Of a stretch of DNA of 64,000 nucleotides, positions 10,541-22,255 are shown piece after piece (position 1 is the first letter of the stretch; each line of letters starts with the position of its first letter). Source of the DNA: Camelus bactrianus. Lineage: Eukaryota > Chordata > Mammalia > Artiodactyla > Camelidae. The notes under the pieces are model-generated. The model was not told where the DNA came from and searched no databases. It saw nothing but the letters and a program-made list of their open reading frames with translations. The DNA is taken from positions 9,424,001 through 9,488,000 of the forward strand of contig NC_133544.1 in the NCBI RefSeq assembly GCF_048773025.1, given 5' to 3'. Both the position numbers and the translations under genes were made by a program.

Positions 10541-12299
10541 GTCCAGGAGAAGACCCAGGGCTGCTGGCTGGGTTCTCTGGGAGCAAAGGCTGAGTTGGAG
10601 TTGGGGGTACAAGATGCTCGGCAGGGATCAACATCTGTGAATGGAAGTGAGAGGAAGCAAGGTGGGGCAGACGGGAGGGTGGAACTGTGGTGCCAGCCCC
10701 ACAAAGCTCTGGCCAGCCCCTGAGCCCAAGAGGGAAAATTGTTCAATAGTGTTGTCCCTCTTGGGGTGAAGCGGCTGGACCTTTAAGTCCGCATTTTGCT
10801 CAGTCATTGGATGCAGCCTTCCCCGGGGAAGAGCAGACCCTGAAGGAGCTGAGAGCTGGACTCTCTCTGTCTGCTGACCAGGCTCCCCACGGGTGAAGGC
10901 AGAGCATCTCCACATCCACCAGACACGGGCTGGACACACAGGTTCATAGGGTCACGAATGCTGCTGCTGCTGCTGGTGTTGAAACCAGGGCAGTAAGCAG
11001 ATGACACGCCTATGATCCGGGCCTGGGAAAACTCGCAGGCCAAGCACAGAGGGGAAGAGAGGTGTGTGGCCTCTTCTACTGGGAGGAGTCTGGGAGGCTC
11101 TCCGGAGGCGGTGGAATTTGACTTGAAGGGTCTGTTTGTCTACAGCTTTAGGGAGCTGGAGGGGAGGGAATTTGCAAGACAAAGGGCAGCTCTGGAGCAG
11201 AGAGCCCCCGATGACTGTGAGAAGGGGTGGGCAGCTTTAAGCAGCAGCGTGGACATGTGAAGGGCTAGCAGGAAGCCTTCTGGAAAGGTAGCTGGAGGCC
11301 AGCCCATGGGGGAGCGGTGAACTGAGAAAAGCCCGGCTGTGAGGACACGTACCCAGCAATGGAAGGTGTCCCTGCTTTCTCTTTGAAGATGCAGCACCTC
11401 AGAAGGGAGCCAGACTCCTGCACGGGGGCGGGGTGGGGGTGCGGATGGGGGAGTGGCATAGGGGTGGGGGAGCAGCGGGGGGGCAGCTTAGGAAAAGGAA
11501 GCAGGTCAGCCAGGAAGGCCGACGGTGTGATGGCAAGAGGTGGGCCCCCATATAAAGTGACCTTATGCAACCACTCCTGAATCAAAGTTCGGATGAAAGA
11601 GAAGTTCAAGGGAATGTTGGCTTAGGGCATCTCTTTAGAAACTGCTGGGAAGGACAGAAAGGAAACAGGATCACAAGGGGCACAAAAGATGACAGAAAAA
11701 GCTGTTTTCTACCACAATCCCCTAGAGGTGGAGTGGAGTTTTCATCTTCCAAAGAAACTCCTGTGGCTGTTGCTGTCACTGTGCAGGGCGGAAGATGAGA
11801 GCGGCTGACACACTTTACCAGCGGGGAGAAAAGCCATCTGGGGGCGCCAACCTGGAGATCGTGGACCACGCTCACTGCCTCCGGTCCCCACTGCGCCCAC
11901 TTGTGCCGGCAGTGGGCGCTCACGACAGGGGGCATCCGGGTCCCAGAGGGGCTTCTGCCGGCCTGGACCCCTCGTCCTGCTGGTCGGCTTCTGTCCTCCC
12001 TCTCACTTCCTCCCATGCCCAAGCCTGAAGTGTCCTGATTGTCACCTCAGTTCCTTTGCCACTCAAGCTAAGAGTTCAGTTGAGGAATTATGTGCCCATA
12101 TTTTTTTTTCCTTTCATTAAATTTCCAGATCTGGGAATTTAATTTATCTAGATCAGCAGACTTTGGCATAGCGGACCTAGAGATGAAGAAACACATTGTA
12201 ATTTTAAGAGGAGGAAAGGGAACATAACCATACTTTTTTGTCAGCCAGAAATTGTAATTAAATATTCATTAAGGTAAGGATTTATATACTGTCTATACT
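10541..12299. other. Intergenic DNA, G-rich, no gene recognised
   Basis: Open frames of 75-138 codons occur on both strands and overlap one another, without known domains or plausible splice-bounded exons. A (GCT)n-like patch, CTGCTGCTGCTGCTGG, lies near 10960. A G-rich run (GGGGGCGGGGTGGGGG) lies near 11423-11438. Confidence 0.5.
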
Positions 12300-12588
12300 A
12301 CAACCACCATCACCACCATCATCATTACCATCATCACCTCCACCATCATCACCATCATCGTCACCACCTCCACCACCATCACCACCATCACCACCATCAC
12401 CACCATCATCACCATCATCACCTCCACAATCATCACCGTCATCATTACCATCACCATCACCATCTCCACCATCATCACCATCATCATTACCATCACCACC
12501 ACCATCTCCATCATCATCACCATCATTACCATCGCCATCTCCACCATCATCACCATCATCATTACCATCACCACCAACATCACCATCA
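12300..12588. repeat. Trinucleotide array of CAC/CAT (CCA/ATC) units
   Basis: About 290 bases consist almost only of CAC, CAT and ATT triplets, for example ACCATCATCACCATCATC, with interruptions CTCCAC and ATTACC spaced through it. The interruptions recur in a higher-order pattern. The array gives long open frames: Gly/Asp-rich in one minus-strand frame and Met/Val-rich in another. Both are repeat artefacts. Confidence 0.95.
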
Positions 12589-12954
12589 GTCACCTCCATA
12601 GTACAAGCTGCATGGAGGCAGTGAGGACGGGGGTTCAGAAAAGGCCTCCCAGAGGAAAGGATGTCTAATCTGAATTTTGAAGATGAATAAGACCTTCCCA
12701 GGTGGACAGGAAGCAGGCACTGCAAGCCAAGGCCCAGAGTGCGTAAAGACAGGAAGGGCTTGTTGAGGGGGGAGAAGGGTAAGGATCTGGCCCTTCGAGG
12801 GGGCAGAGAAGGGAGAGGAGGCAGAACTAGCTGGTGGAGTGGGGCGATGAGGAGTGGTAAGTGTTGAGGTTTTAACACATTTCTTATCTGTTGCTATTTG
12901 GAAAACTTGGATTTTCTTTTGTAAGCACTGGGATCTTAATGAGAAAATAACATT

Positions 12955-13125
12955 TGTTCATTTGCTTGTTTATTCTTTAATTTATCCAGCTGTTATTTAT
13001 TGAATATCTTTAATGCTCAAGATCCAAGGATTTAGCAATGAATAAAACCACAAAATCTGTTCAAATGATCTCATCGAAACTCACAATAAACCTAGGAGGT
13101 TGTGACGGATTATCCATTTTGTGGT
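12955..13125 (-). mobile_element. L2 LINE 3'-end fragment
   Basis: In reverse orientation the sequence matches an L2 3' end: TTTATCCAGCTGTTATTTAT, TGAATATCTTTAATGCTC, GATTTAGCAATGAATAAAAC. It is diverged and short. Confidence 0.5.
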
Positions 13126-14534
13126 TACTGGTATAAATCACTTCCAAGCCCTAAACTCAATATTCGCATCCTTGTTCTTCGTGACAGCCCTGTGTGGGAG
13201 CGTGAAGTCCATGTGCAGAAGAAAGTGAAGCTTGAGAGGCTGACTCTCCTGTCCAGACACATCAGCTAAGAAGGGCTACAGCCAGGCTGGTCTGACATCC
13301 ACACGTGCTCTCTCTTTTCCTGTCAAAGTGCTGTCTGCGGCACGTGGATGAAGTTGTGAGGCTGGAACTTCAGACGCAGGCCGTCAAGTGAGTTAATACA
13401 CTTTGGGATGTTTCTGACATGTAATTGAATGTACTTGCTGCGGACCATGCTTTCAGCCTGCCTCCTTTTCGCCCATGCTTAAATGCAATGACAGCGCTCT
13501 TTCTTGCCAGGACATTTTCTTGTCAGTCCCCTCTAACACCACAGGATCCCCAGGGAGTTTGCTGAGCACAGCTGCCCACTGGCTTCTACCTGTCCAGGGC
13601 AACACATTCCAATGCTGCCTTTCAGCCTGAACTGTCTCTAGGAGACCTGGGACATCACAAGCTGAGAGGCCCGCTGGATAATTTGAGAGCTCCACCCCAC
13701 CCCCATATCTGGGCAGCTGGTCCTTACCAGCCTCTTGGCTGATGTCTGGCTGGCATCTGGGAGGACTGAAGGTTGGAAACCTGGTCTCCTCTATCTGAAC
13801 CTGAGCCCCCTCCACACCAGAATTAAGTCTGTGGGTCCAGTCTGCTGAGCAGTCTCCTTAAGTCTGGAAAATCCACTCATCTCCAGGGGAGACAAAACCA
13901 AAGCTTCCAGTAACACTGGAGAAGCAAGGGGAAAGCCAGGCCAATGTGAAGAAAAGACAGCAGTCAACACACAATCAGTGGTGATCGATGCTTCTCCCTG
14001 ACTCGTGTCAGCTTCACGAGGCCCGCGTCAGCCTGGCCCACCGCTGCGTCCCAGTGCCCTGGACACAGTTAGTGCCAGACGCATGTTTGTGAATGAATGA
14101 AGTGAGTGAAGGCCAAATAAAGATTAACCAGAAAGCTGGGTGGTGCCTTCCTGTGGGAGAGAAACTGGTGAACGCTGTCCTGCCCGCTCTGAGGACACAG
14201 GTGGTGAATAATGAGACCGTGGTGCTGAGAATGAGCCCCGAGCCCACCCTGAAGCACGGTTGTGCTTCCCACTATGACAGTGCCTGCCTGAGGTGCTGAG
14301 GTGTCTGAGACACCGTCCCTGCGCTCCGGTGCCACGGCAGAGTGTGGAAGGGAGCTGCACGCGTATGCACAGGCACTGCGCCCTGGGGCACAGCATGTAG
14401 TCAAGTTTCCTTCCTCCTCTGGTCCTTGGCCACTGGGACCCTGGCAACTTCATTGACATTTATGGTCAGCAGACTGGCTACACCTCTCTTAATGCTGTTT
14501 CTTCCCCCGCATTATCCTTTGTATTAATTTTACA

Positions 14535-14540
14535 TGTGTG

Positions 14541-14571
<31 letters not shown>
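14535..14571. repeat. (TG)n microsatellite
   Basis: About 37 bases alternate T and G with two AGTG interruptions at the left end and a pure TG run at the right. Confidence 0.95.
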
Positions 14572-15574
14572 AATAACTGAGGTGACACATACGTTTCATC
14601 CTTCCTGTCCTCCTAATGGAAACCACCCCGCCCTAGGTGCCTGCAGGAGCTGCCATCTTATCGCCTGTGCTGCTCTGACCCTTAGCCAGGCCCAGAGCAG
14701 GACACCTGAAGCAGGCGGCGAGGATCCGGGCCCTGGGATAAGGGGCTTGGACCAGGGAGAGTTAAGGCAGTCTCTCTCGGTGCAGAAACGATAAGCTATA
14801 CACCTGGGAAGATGTTGGGAGTGACAGTTCCAATCAGGTGTGTCAGCTGGGCTAGGAAGGGACCACATTCCCAGGCTTCTTTGTTCTCTGTGGTTCCAAG
14901 CAAGGGCTGGCCACAAGAGGAATGCCTGCGAGGTTCGGAAAGCGGAGGTCAAGGGCGCTGTGCTTCCCCTGGCGGGGCTCCCTGTCATTGTGAAGCAACA
15001 TCCCCGCCAGCAACGCCTCCCTTGGCTTCGCCACGTCCCCACCAGGTGGGGAAAACCAGCACCTTCCCCAGGCGGCCGTGTCATCCGGGCTGAGAGACAG
15101 ATGGGGCCTCTGATCTGCCCTCCTGGCTTCCGGTCAGTCCTCACCCTCGCCCACCTCACCCCCCAGGGCTTCTTCCCAGCTGCCCGCCCTGCTGACCTGC
15201 AGTGACTCCAGGAGGGCCACCAGATGCAGGGGCCTTCCACAGGCTTCTCACCAGTTCCCAGGACGCGGGGGGACCTCGTCCCTGTAGTAATCCCTCATTT
15301 CATATCATTCATCTTGGTTTTGCTGCCCCGTCAGAAGCCCAGCTGATAACGGAGGAAGTTTGCAGAGAGAGAGAATAAAGCTGGCACACAAATCGGAGCA
15401 AAGCTTGGGTGAGTGGAAGGTTCTGGCAGCCTCACGTCACAGCTCTCACATCCGGGGCTTTCCACTGTCTCCCGCTGCCTCTGATGCTGTAGCAGAGACA
15501 TTTCCTACTTGCAAAACTGCGGTGAGCTGGATTCCTGTCTCATCTTCCCAACCGTCCCAGGAGGTGGACAGTTT

Positions 15575-15690
15575 CACCTGAATTATGCAGATGAGTACAC
15601 AGAGGCCTCGGGAGGTACAGGAATTTGCTGGGGCTGAGATAAGTGGCTGGTAGCAGAGATAGTTATTCAAACCAGGTCTGCTTGACTCAA
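15575..15690 (-). mobile_element. MIR SINE fragment
   Basis: Reverse MIR core: TGAATTATGCAGATGAGTAC, ACAGAGGCCTCGGGAGGTAC, a block at GGCTGGTAGCAGAGATAG, then CAAACCAGGTCTGCTTGACTC. Confidence 0.6.
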
Positions 15691-16944
15691 AACCCACGGC
15701 ATTTCCCCACCCCTGCTGCCATCTCACGAGCCCCCTGTCCAGCACCTGATTCAAGTCCCCAGCCTCCCCCAGGTCTCCCAGCACCCCCAGGGTCCAGGCC
15801 CTGAGCACACACCTAGTCTGTTCCAGGAGCTGGCGGTGCAGCCGTGGACAGCGCCAGGTTCTGTGCTTAAGGAGCTGGTGTCCAAGTGGCTGGAGGCCAG
15901 CGGCACAGAAGTAGGCAGGCAGGTGAAAGAAGACCGTTTCGTGAGTGCTGAAGGTTAAGAATAAGTAGGCCGGGGGATGTGCTTTAAACTTGGGGAGATG
16001 GAGAAGAGACCCACGGGACAGAGAGAAGAGCAAGATCAGAAAGTCCCTGGCCAGAGTGAGAGCGTGGAAGAGGGCAGCCTTCACGGCGGAGGAGAGCCGC
16101 GGGCAGCGTGCTGGGGCGTGGGAGCGGGCATCCGGGTCCTGACTTATTGCCTTGTCTCCCTGTCCTGACACCCAGCCTCAATCTTGTCCCCCTGCCTTCC
16201 CCTACCCTCCACGGCCTGCACTTCATTCCCCTGCGCCCAGTGGCCACTGAAGCCCTGACTCAAATGACCATGGACTCAAAGCTCCACCCACTGCCTGTCT
16301 CCAGCCACCAGCTGCCACCTCCTCAGAAGCCCCTTGGCCCTGCACTTCCCATGGATCCCTTAAGTGCCTAGACTAGCCCAGATTAAGGCCCTGGGATCAG
16401 ATGGCCTGGTCCAGAGAACATCTGGACCCACCTGCAAGCATCCTCCTGGGACACCCACACGGACCCAGATCGCAGCTCACCCTAGCCCTCACCCCAAGGC
16501 CAGTGACCTTGCCCAAATCAAGCCTTCAGAGTCACCTCCAAGGACCCACCCAGGCCCCCACCCTGCCCCAGTCCTGCTCAGTTTCCCCCATGTCCCCACC
16601 CAGCACTGAGTTCAGAACATTGCTCCCAACTCCTCCAGCCATACCTGTGAGGTGAATCATAGAGGCCCAGGGTGGCTGAGAGCCCCTGCCTTGTGCCTCT
16701 GTCATCACGCCCCACCCACACACCTATGGCACATGCCTCCTGCCCAGCATGGCCTGCCCAAGGCCACCGGAGTGTGCCTGGTAGGAGACGGCTGTGACTG
16801 GGAGGTGGGGTGGGTGTGGCGAGGTGATGCAGACATTCTGTGGTAATGCTCTGCCTTCTGTGGCTCCATCTCCATGACCACTGTCATCATAAAATAAGAA
16901 CTGAAATGATATGTGGTAACGATAATAAAACAGTAAGACTAGCT

Positions 16945-17115
16945 CCCACAGAGGGCCTCCATGTGCCCAAGGCACAGCTCAAGGACTTTGCGTGGATTAT
17001 CTCAACAGTGGGGAGGTAGGTAGGCAGGGTGATGCCCATTTTACAGGTGCACAAGTTGAGGCACAGAGAGGGGTGAGATTTGAGGAAGCACCAGGAGTCT
17101 GACCCTTCTCAGACT
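16945..17115 (-). mobile_element. MIR SINE fragment
   Basis: Reverse MIR core is clear: GGATTATCTCAACAGTGG, GCCCATTTTACAGGTGCACA, AGTTGAGGCACAGAGAGG, then CAGGAGTCTGACCC. Confidence 0.75.
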
Positions 17116-17439
17116 CATACCCTTTCTGAGGCTGTGAGCCTCCAAGAAACCACCGGGATGACTTGACTTGTCATTTGAGAAAGGAAATCATTTCCGATGT
17201 CCTGGAAGCAACAACAGTCAGTTCACTCTGACACTTGTGTGTTGTTTAGGTTCTAAACCTTACACCGCACAGACTTTGAGCTCTGCCTGCAGTAATTTTT
17301 TTTACTTTCTTCATCTCAGAAGGGAAGAGTATGAAAGCTACTGGTCCAGCCCTGAGGGGCCCCTGCAAAATTCCGAAGTCATGGAACAGCTTATACAGAG
17401 GCGGTGAGGGTTTACAACGTGCCTGTTGCAGGTGCGAGT

Positions 17440-17585
17440 TCAATGGATCCTCCCGGTGGATTTCTCAAGCATTTCCCCAGTTTTATGGGTGAGGAGATCA
17501 AGATCCTGAAAGGTGAAATAACTTGAGGAGGTTGTGCAGCTGGACAGTGATAGTTGTGGAGGCTGGACCTAGATTTTCTGACTCT
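17440..17585 (-). mobile_element. MIR SINE fragment
   Basis: CCCCAGTTTTATGGGTGAGG, GAAATAACTTGAGGAGGTTG, GCAGCTGGACAGTGATAG and GGCTGGACCTAGATTTTCTG follow the reverse MIR core. Confidence 0.65.
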
Positions 17586-17922
17586 AGATGGAATCTTCTC
17601 GTCTCCACCTTTCTGTTTCCCTGTTATCTGATATTTTCCCAGTGGGAGGTTTTTCCCCAGGAGGAGGTCTTTCCCCTGCTGCTTCAGATTCCTGGGGCTT
17701 TGCCGTTGCTTTCCTTTCCCCCATTGGTGATGGTCTCAGATATCAGTCATTTACACTTTAGTATGAGTAAGTCTCAATCAATATATTCTCTCTCCAAAAA
17801 CATTGTCCTTCATTTTACCTTGGACAGTAGAGACAGTCCCCTGTAATGGGACAGTCTGGTCTCAGCAAACGGGCTATGCCTACTAAGAGCATACCTTTGC
17901 AAATAAAGGGAACCTTTAGCAG

Positions 17923-17948
17923 TCCATGCATGGTTTTCCATGCATGGA
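17923..17948. repeat. Perfect 11-bp hairpin made of two self-complementary decamers
   Basis: The decamer CCATGCATGG occurs at 17924-17933 and again at 17938-17947, separated by TTTT. The decamer is itself a palindrome, so the pair is both a direct and an inverted repeat. Flanking T and A extend the stem to 11 bp with a four-base loop. No function is known to me. Confidence 0.9.
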
Positions 17949-18649
17949 TGAATGAAGGGAAACTTCCTTCCCACTTCCTTGATGCTCCTGGCACCTCCTT
18001 CCATCTTCAGGGTGAGCCTGTGATGACTGCTTCCGAGGCTGTATCACTGCTCATTCTGGCTTGCGGCTTGTCCTGGACTCCATTTGGGATTGTGTGGAGC
18101 ATTGCTGGAGGATGGATGTATGGTCTGGAGGGTTTCTTCATCACTTCTTCCCCAGCTCTGTGAATTAGCCCCTTCCTTGCTCTAAGGTAGACAGCTATTC
18201 TGTTTCCCTAACTTTCTAAAAACTCAGAAATAAGTGTTTCCCATCCTTAACTGCTCTATAGCATCAAACACCCAGCAGTTACTCAAATAGGGACATCTTT
18301 TCCTCTGCTAAGTTCCCTGCAGACCTCTGCCTTTCTCAAAATTCTCTTTTTGCTGCCTGATCTATTATTTATAGCATTTTCCATTTGATGGGAGTGAGGA
18401 TTGCCCCACCCCTCGGACTCCAGCAGTGTTAAGCCCACAACACACCCTCTCAAGAGCCCAGAGGATGAAGATGGTGAGCAGTGCGTGACTTGGGAGAGAA
18501 GAGTCAGCTGTTCCTCACGTCCATTAGTACTATGATCACTGTTGTTAATATTAATTACTGTTAATATTACTAATTATTAAATTGCCACCTTCCCAGTGAC
18601 CATTGCATTGATGGCATTGCTCATATCTTGGTGTAGTGGGCAAAGCAGG

Positions 18650-18800
18650 TTCTTCCGTGATCCCATTGAAGAAATGGGAACACTGAGGCAGAGAGAGGTG
18701 GAGAGACCTGGGCGAGGTGGCCCAGCTTGTGTGTGATTCATCAGGATTAGAACCCAGGTCCCCCTGACCGTAGGACCCGTGCTGCTTCTCAGCGTTATGA
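18650..18800 (-). mobile_element. MIR SINE fragment
   Basis: Reverse MIR core: GAAATGGGAACACTGAGGCA, GAGAGACCTGGGCGAGGTGG, CCCAGCTTGTGTGTGATTC, GGATTAGAACCCAGGTCCCC and GACCCGTGCTGCTTCTCAGC occur in order. Confidence 0.75.
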
Positions 18801-19043
18801 TGCTTCCCCGAGAGCAGGGCTGAGAGTTATGGGGTTCAAGGACAAGTCGGGGGTCCCATCGAGAGCCAAAGGGGGCTCCCGTGCATAAGCTAGAAAACAC
18901 AAAGAACATTCCTCTCCCAGCATGCCAAGTAACAGCCTGGGAATTAGCTTCTGTGGGATCCACAGGCATCTGGCAGATTCCCACTCCATGGCTCCTCAGG
19001 CACCCGGCTGCTGCCCTTTAAAGACAACCAAAAAATCCATTCC

Positions 19044-19421
19044 TGTCTTAGCGGAGCTAATGATCATCTATACATGCCTGGAACTCTGACCTCCAGAACT
19101 GGTCACACCCCCTACTGAAATCCCTAGCCCTACTGTTTCATGACCCACTCCCTTCCCTGTTGCCTCAACACCAACCAATCAGAGATTGTGCACAACTGAT
19201 CATGTACCGTGTGACACCCTTCGTGCCTGATGTCACGCAAGCACAAAGAGGTAAAAGTTCCCTTCCTTATAAAAGACCTCAGCAAGCGAGCCTCGGGGCA
19301 CAGACACCTCTCATCTGTCTGCCTGCTGTTGCCTGTAGCAGCGTATTTAATAAACTGTTCCTTCACCGTTGTTTCTGGTGAATTCTTTTACCGCCTGTGG
19401 CACTGGCCGGCCCTGTCCCAC
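19044..19421 (+). mobile_element. Solitary class I (gammaretrovirus-like) ERV LTR
   Basis: The segment has LTR architecture: TG at the left, a CCAATCAGAG box near 19175, a TATAAAAG box near 19268, AATAAACTG near 19350 as polyadenylation signal, and CA at the right near 19421. I see no internal gag, pol or env on the same strand to its right, so it is probably a solo LTR. Orientation is opposite to the large ERV next to it and the sequence is unlike that ERV's own LTR, so they are separate insertions. The ends are estimates. Confidence 0.6.
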
Positions 19422-19923
19422 AGCAAGAGTGGATGCGGGGAGCCAGGTGCTGCTGGGGTCTTTTTGAGGCCTTGACTTTGATGGTACAGGTGAGAGTGCA
19501 CCCACCCACCCGAGTCTCTGCCTGTCCTGTCAGCCCCCCTTCCCTTCTCCTGACCGGCTCACTCCTGCCCTCTCCCCTCTCTCTGTCCCCAAGCCCGGGG
19601 TGATAGGAGAGTTTGACAAAAATGCTCCAAACTGTCTGCAAAAACTCAGCACTTACTAGGAATGACTTTATGTGGAGCTGTGGAGAGAGTCCCAGTTTTT
19701 CCTCAGTTTCTCCTAAACTTATTCCACTAATGGTATCTAATTTAATTTTTTTCTTTCTCTTATATCAAGATATTCGTATGAGGGTGTGCATCCACTTAAT
19801 AACCACGTGATACCTGAGAGAGTGCTCACTCTCCCGAACTTCAGTTTTCTTATCTGTGTAGTGGGAACTACAGCAGTCCTTCCCTTGTAGGCTTGTAAGA
19901 ATCAAATTTATGTATCTGTGCAT

Positions 19924-19990
19924 GTCCCTGAGTGTATGCGTGCACGTGCACGTCCCTGTGTGTATGCGTGCACGTGCACGTGCACACACT
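19924..19990. repeat. 28-bp tandem duplication rich in alternating GTGCAC
   Basis: Copies at 19924-19951 and 19952-19979 begin GTCCCTG and end GTGCACGTGCAC, with one difference between them. A further GTGCACACAC follows. Alternating purine-pyrimidine runs of this type can adopt Z-DNA. Confidence 0.9.
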
Positions 19991-21816
19991 GCTGAAATCA
20001 AATCGGTGGGTGTGATGTTGCGACTTATAACAAGAAATATCTATTTGGTCTTAGTCCTCAATATCCAGCACAGAGCTCTTAAAACCCTTGGAACCTCCTG
20101 TGATGAGAACGATAAAGGTGACCTTTGTTGTGGTCTCTCCTGTCTCACTGCTGCTGAGGTGTTGGTATCCACCCAGCACCATGTGTCAGCTGCTGCCTAG
20201 ACCCCTCCTTGCTCAGCTTAGAGATAGTTTAAGGCTGATTGTCCCGGACAACCCCTGCCGACGAACCTAATGCCTTATGCTGGGCCGCCACTGCCTATGC
20301 CCGTGTCATGGGTTAGTGCCCCCGTGGGGGGAGAGAGACTCCTTGTCATGTGTTCCTGGGCTGCAACACCCCACCAGGCTGGCAAAGTTCACCCAGAGAA
20401 ATATCCAGTCTCATCTTTCTGAAAGGCAGGCAGGTAACAGGTGGACCTCTTTATTCTGCGAAAAAGCTTTAAAGAACTGGTCCAATGTTGGGTCTCACCT
20501 GAGCTGTATATAGACATCCGTGTTGTCACACAGCCCAAAAGTCAGTACCCTTATAGCGGCCAGGTAGCTAGGCAGCTGTAGGCCCACTGTTGGTGATCAA
20601 ATCCACAAACAAAGATATAACCAGGTGGGGCACATGCAGTTTGGCCTGATGTAAGTATCTGGACTCCTATGTTATTTAACCAAGATGCTGGTAAATGACA
20701 GCATTCGGGGAGGTCTTCCTTTGAAATCATGGGAAAATTTGAAAGAAATTCATTCATGGTTTTTGAGAGGTTTCTTGGCCGCTGTGTTAATTTAATTGTC
20801 ACCGTGGAGAGAGAGGTACAGGGTACAGGGTACAGGGAAAGGAAGATGCAGAGCCTTACTCTATAGGTCAGAGTAATTGCGGTTAACACTTGGTATGCCA
20901 GAGAAGCTTGTTACAAGGATCACTAAAGGGCCCTGATATGCACGTACAAACGGATTTTCTGGCAGCATATCCAACAGCCAGAAGGGTTCCAGGTTTTGCT
21001 GAAGATTGGGAAATTCTAACAAGTGAATTATCTTTCCAAAAATACACAGGGATGGAGAAATTAATCAGAAAAAAATTTGAAACCCTACCTTCAAATAATA
21101 GTGATTATTCACAAAACTGTCCCAAAAGACTGATTAGCCAGAGGCTGTGGAGTTACTTACTGATCTGAGAACTGCAAAGAGGACGGTTCAGTACTTGCAG
21201 TGCACCAGCACGTACACAGTTGCTCTCTAAGAAAAGGTAAAGTACAAGAGAGAAAGCAATTATTTTAAAAAGTTTGACTAGGATGTAAGAACCCCATCTG
21301 GCTTTGGATATTTTCCTGACCTAAGAGTTTGAATGAACTTTTCTCTTTCGCTTTGAAAAGCAATTTCAAGTCAGTCAAGGGTTCAAACAAATAAGAGGCA
21401 AAGGGTGAGAAGAAGTCGAGTGTTGGGGATCTGGAATCAGCCAAGAGTTGGCTGATTTCAGCTGTGCTGACTTTCCAGGGCTTGGTTTCCGTTCCTCGCG
21501 GCGTTCCAGCAGACAGGACAAGATGACTCTGTCAATTCTTGTGGAACCAACTTAACTCGTGTGTGATGAATCCACGGCTTAACTCCCTGCAGCTTCACCA
21601 AGGAAGAGGTCACAAGAAGCATCTCATAAGCTCGGCTCCAGCGAGGATGGAGCTGTTCTTCCGGAGGCTTATTTTTGCAAGATTTCAGCAGGACCCAGTA
21701 TCCAGGACAGAAGTGGTGCAGGGGAAAATCTGTGGGAAATACTAACCAACTAGAAGCAAACTCATATATAACAGTTAAAGTATCTCCCAATGATTGCACA
21801 TACCTGACAATGTAGT

Positions 21817-22255
21817 TTTTTTGTTGCTGTTGTTTAATTGAAGTATAGACAGTCTGCATTGTTGTGTTAATTTCTGATGTAAGGAATAGTGATTTAGTTA
21901 TACACAAACATATATTCTTTTTCATATTCTTTTTCATTATAAGCTATCACAAGCTATTGAATATAGTTCCCTGTGCTATACAGTAAGACCTGTTATTTAT
22001 CTATTTTATGTATAGTAGTTTTTTAATTAGCTTTTTTGTGGGGGGGGGTGGCTGGGAGAGGTAATTAGATTATTTATTTTTATAGGAGGTACTGGGGATT
22101 GAACCCAGAACCTCACACATGCTGAGCATGCACTCTACCACTTGAGCTATACCCTCCCCCCACCCCTTATTTTCTGTGTAGTAGTTTTTATCTGCAAATC
22201 CCTAACTCCCACTTTATCCCTCCACCCTCTTCTTTCACCCTTGGCAATACAGTTC
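21817..22255 (-). mobile_element. L1 3' end (artiodactyl type) inserted in the ERV
   Basis: The plus strand starts with a T-rich stretch (the reversed poly(A) tail), then TTTAATTGAAGTATAGAC, GTTGTGTTAATTTCTGATG, CTTTTTCATTATAAGC and GAATATAGTTCCCTGTGC, continuing beyond an inserted SINE with CCTAACTCCCAC. This is the well-known 3' terminus of artiodactyl L1 elements, 5'-truncated. It splits the integrase region of the ERV, so it is younger than the ERV. Confidence 0.75.
22024..22174 (-). mobile_element. Camelid tRNA-Ala-derived SINE (VIC-1 type), inserted in L1
   Basis: Reverse-complement of a tRNA-Ala-like head: GGAGGTACTGGGGATTGAAC, then a CTCACACATGCTGAGCATGC block and GAGCTATACCCTCCCCC, corresponding to box B and box A of the internal RNA polymerase III promoter. 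Target-site duplications flank it at 22009-22023 and 22175-22189 (TGTATAGTAGTTTTT and TGTGTAGTAGTTTTT; 14 of 15 match). Confidence 0.85.

Larger units (their letters stand above)
13126..16944. other. Intergenic DNA, GC-rich near 14.6-15.3 kb, no gene recognised
   Basis: Frames of 214 (14596-15240 minus) and 241 (15446-16171 minus) codons are long for non-coding DNA. Neither has a recognisable domain, both overlap other open frames on the opposite strand, and the second runs over a MIR relic. I take them as chance frames in GC-rich DNA. Apart from the repeats listed separately, nothing was recognised. Confidence 0.5.

Noticed and set aside
12300-12588. CRISPR-like array
   Set aside because: Regular short repeats, but a simple triplet array without spacers in a mammalian nuclear sequence.
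12282-12878. 198-codon Gly/Asp-rich minus-strand frame
   Set aside because: Its C-terminal half is simply the translation of the CAC/CAT triplet array; the other frame of the same array gives Met/Val repeats. No conserved part.
14596-16171. Two minus-strand frames of 214 and 241 codons
   Set aside because: GC-rich DNA with open frames on both strands, one passing over a MIR relic. No domains, no splice-supported exon boundaries.
22024-22174. tRNA-Ala gene
   Set aside because: The box A and box B text belongs to a SINE head; it continues into a SINE body and tail and is flanked by target duplications. The same holds for 31112-31265 and 35856-36015.
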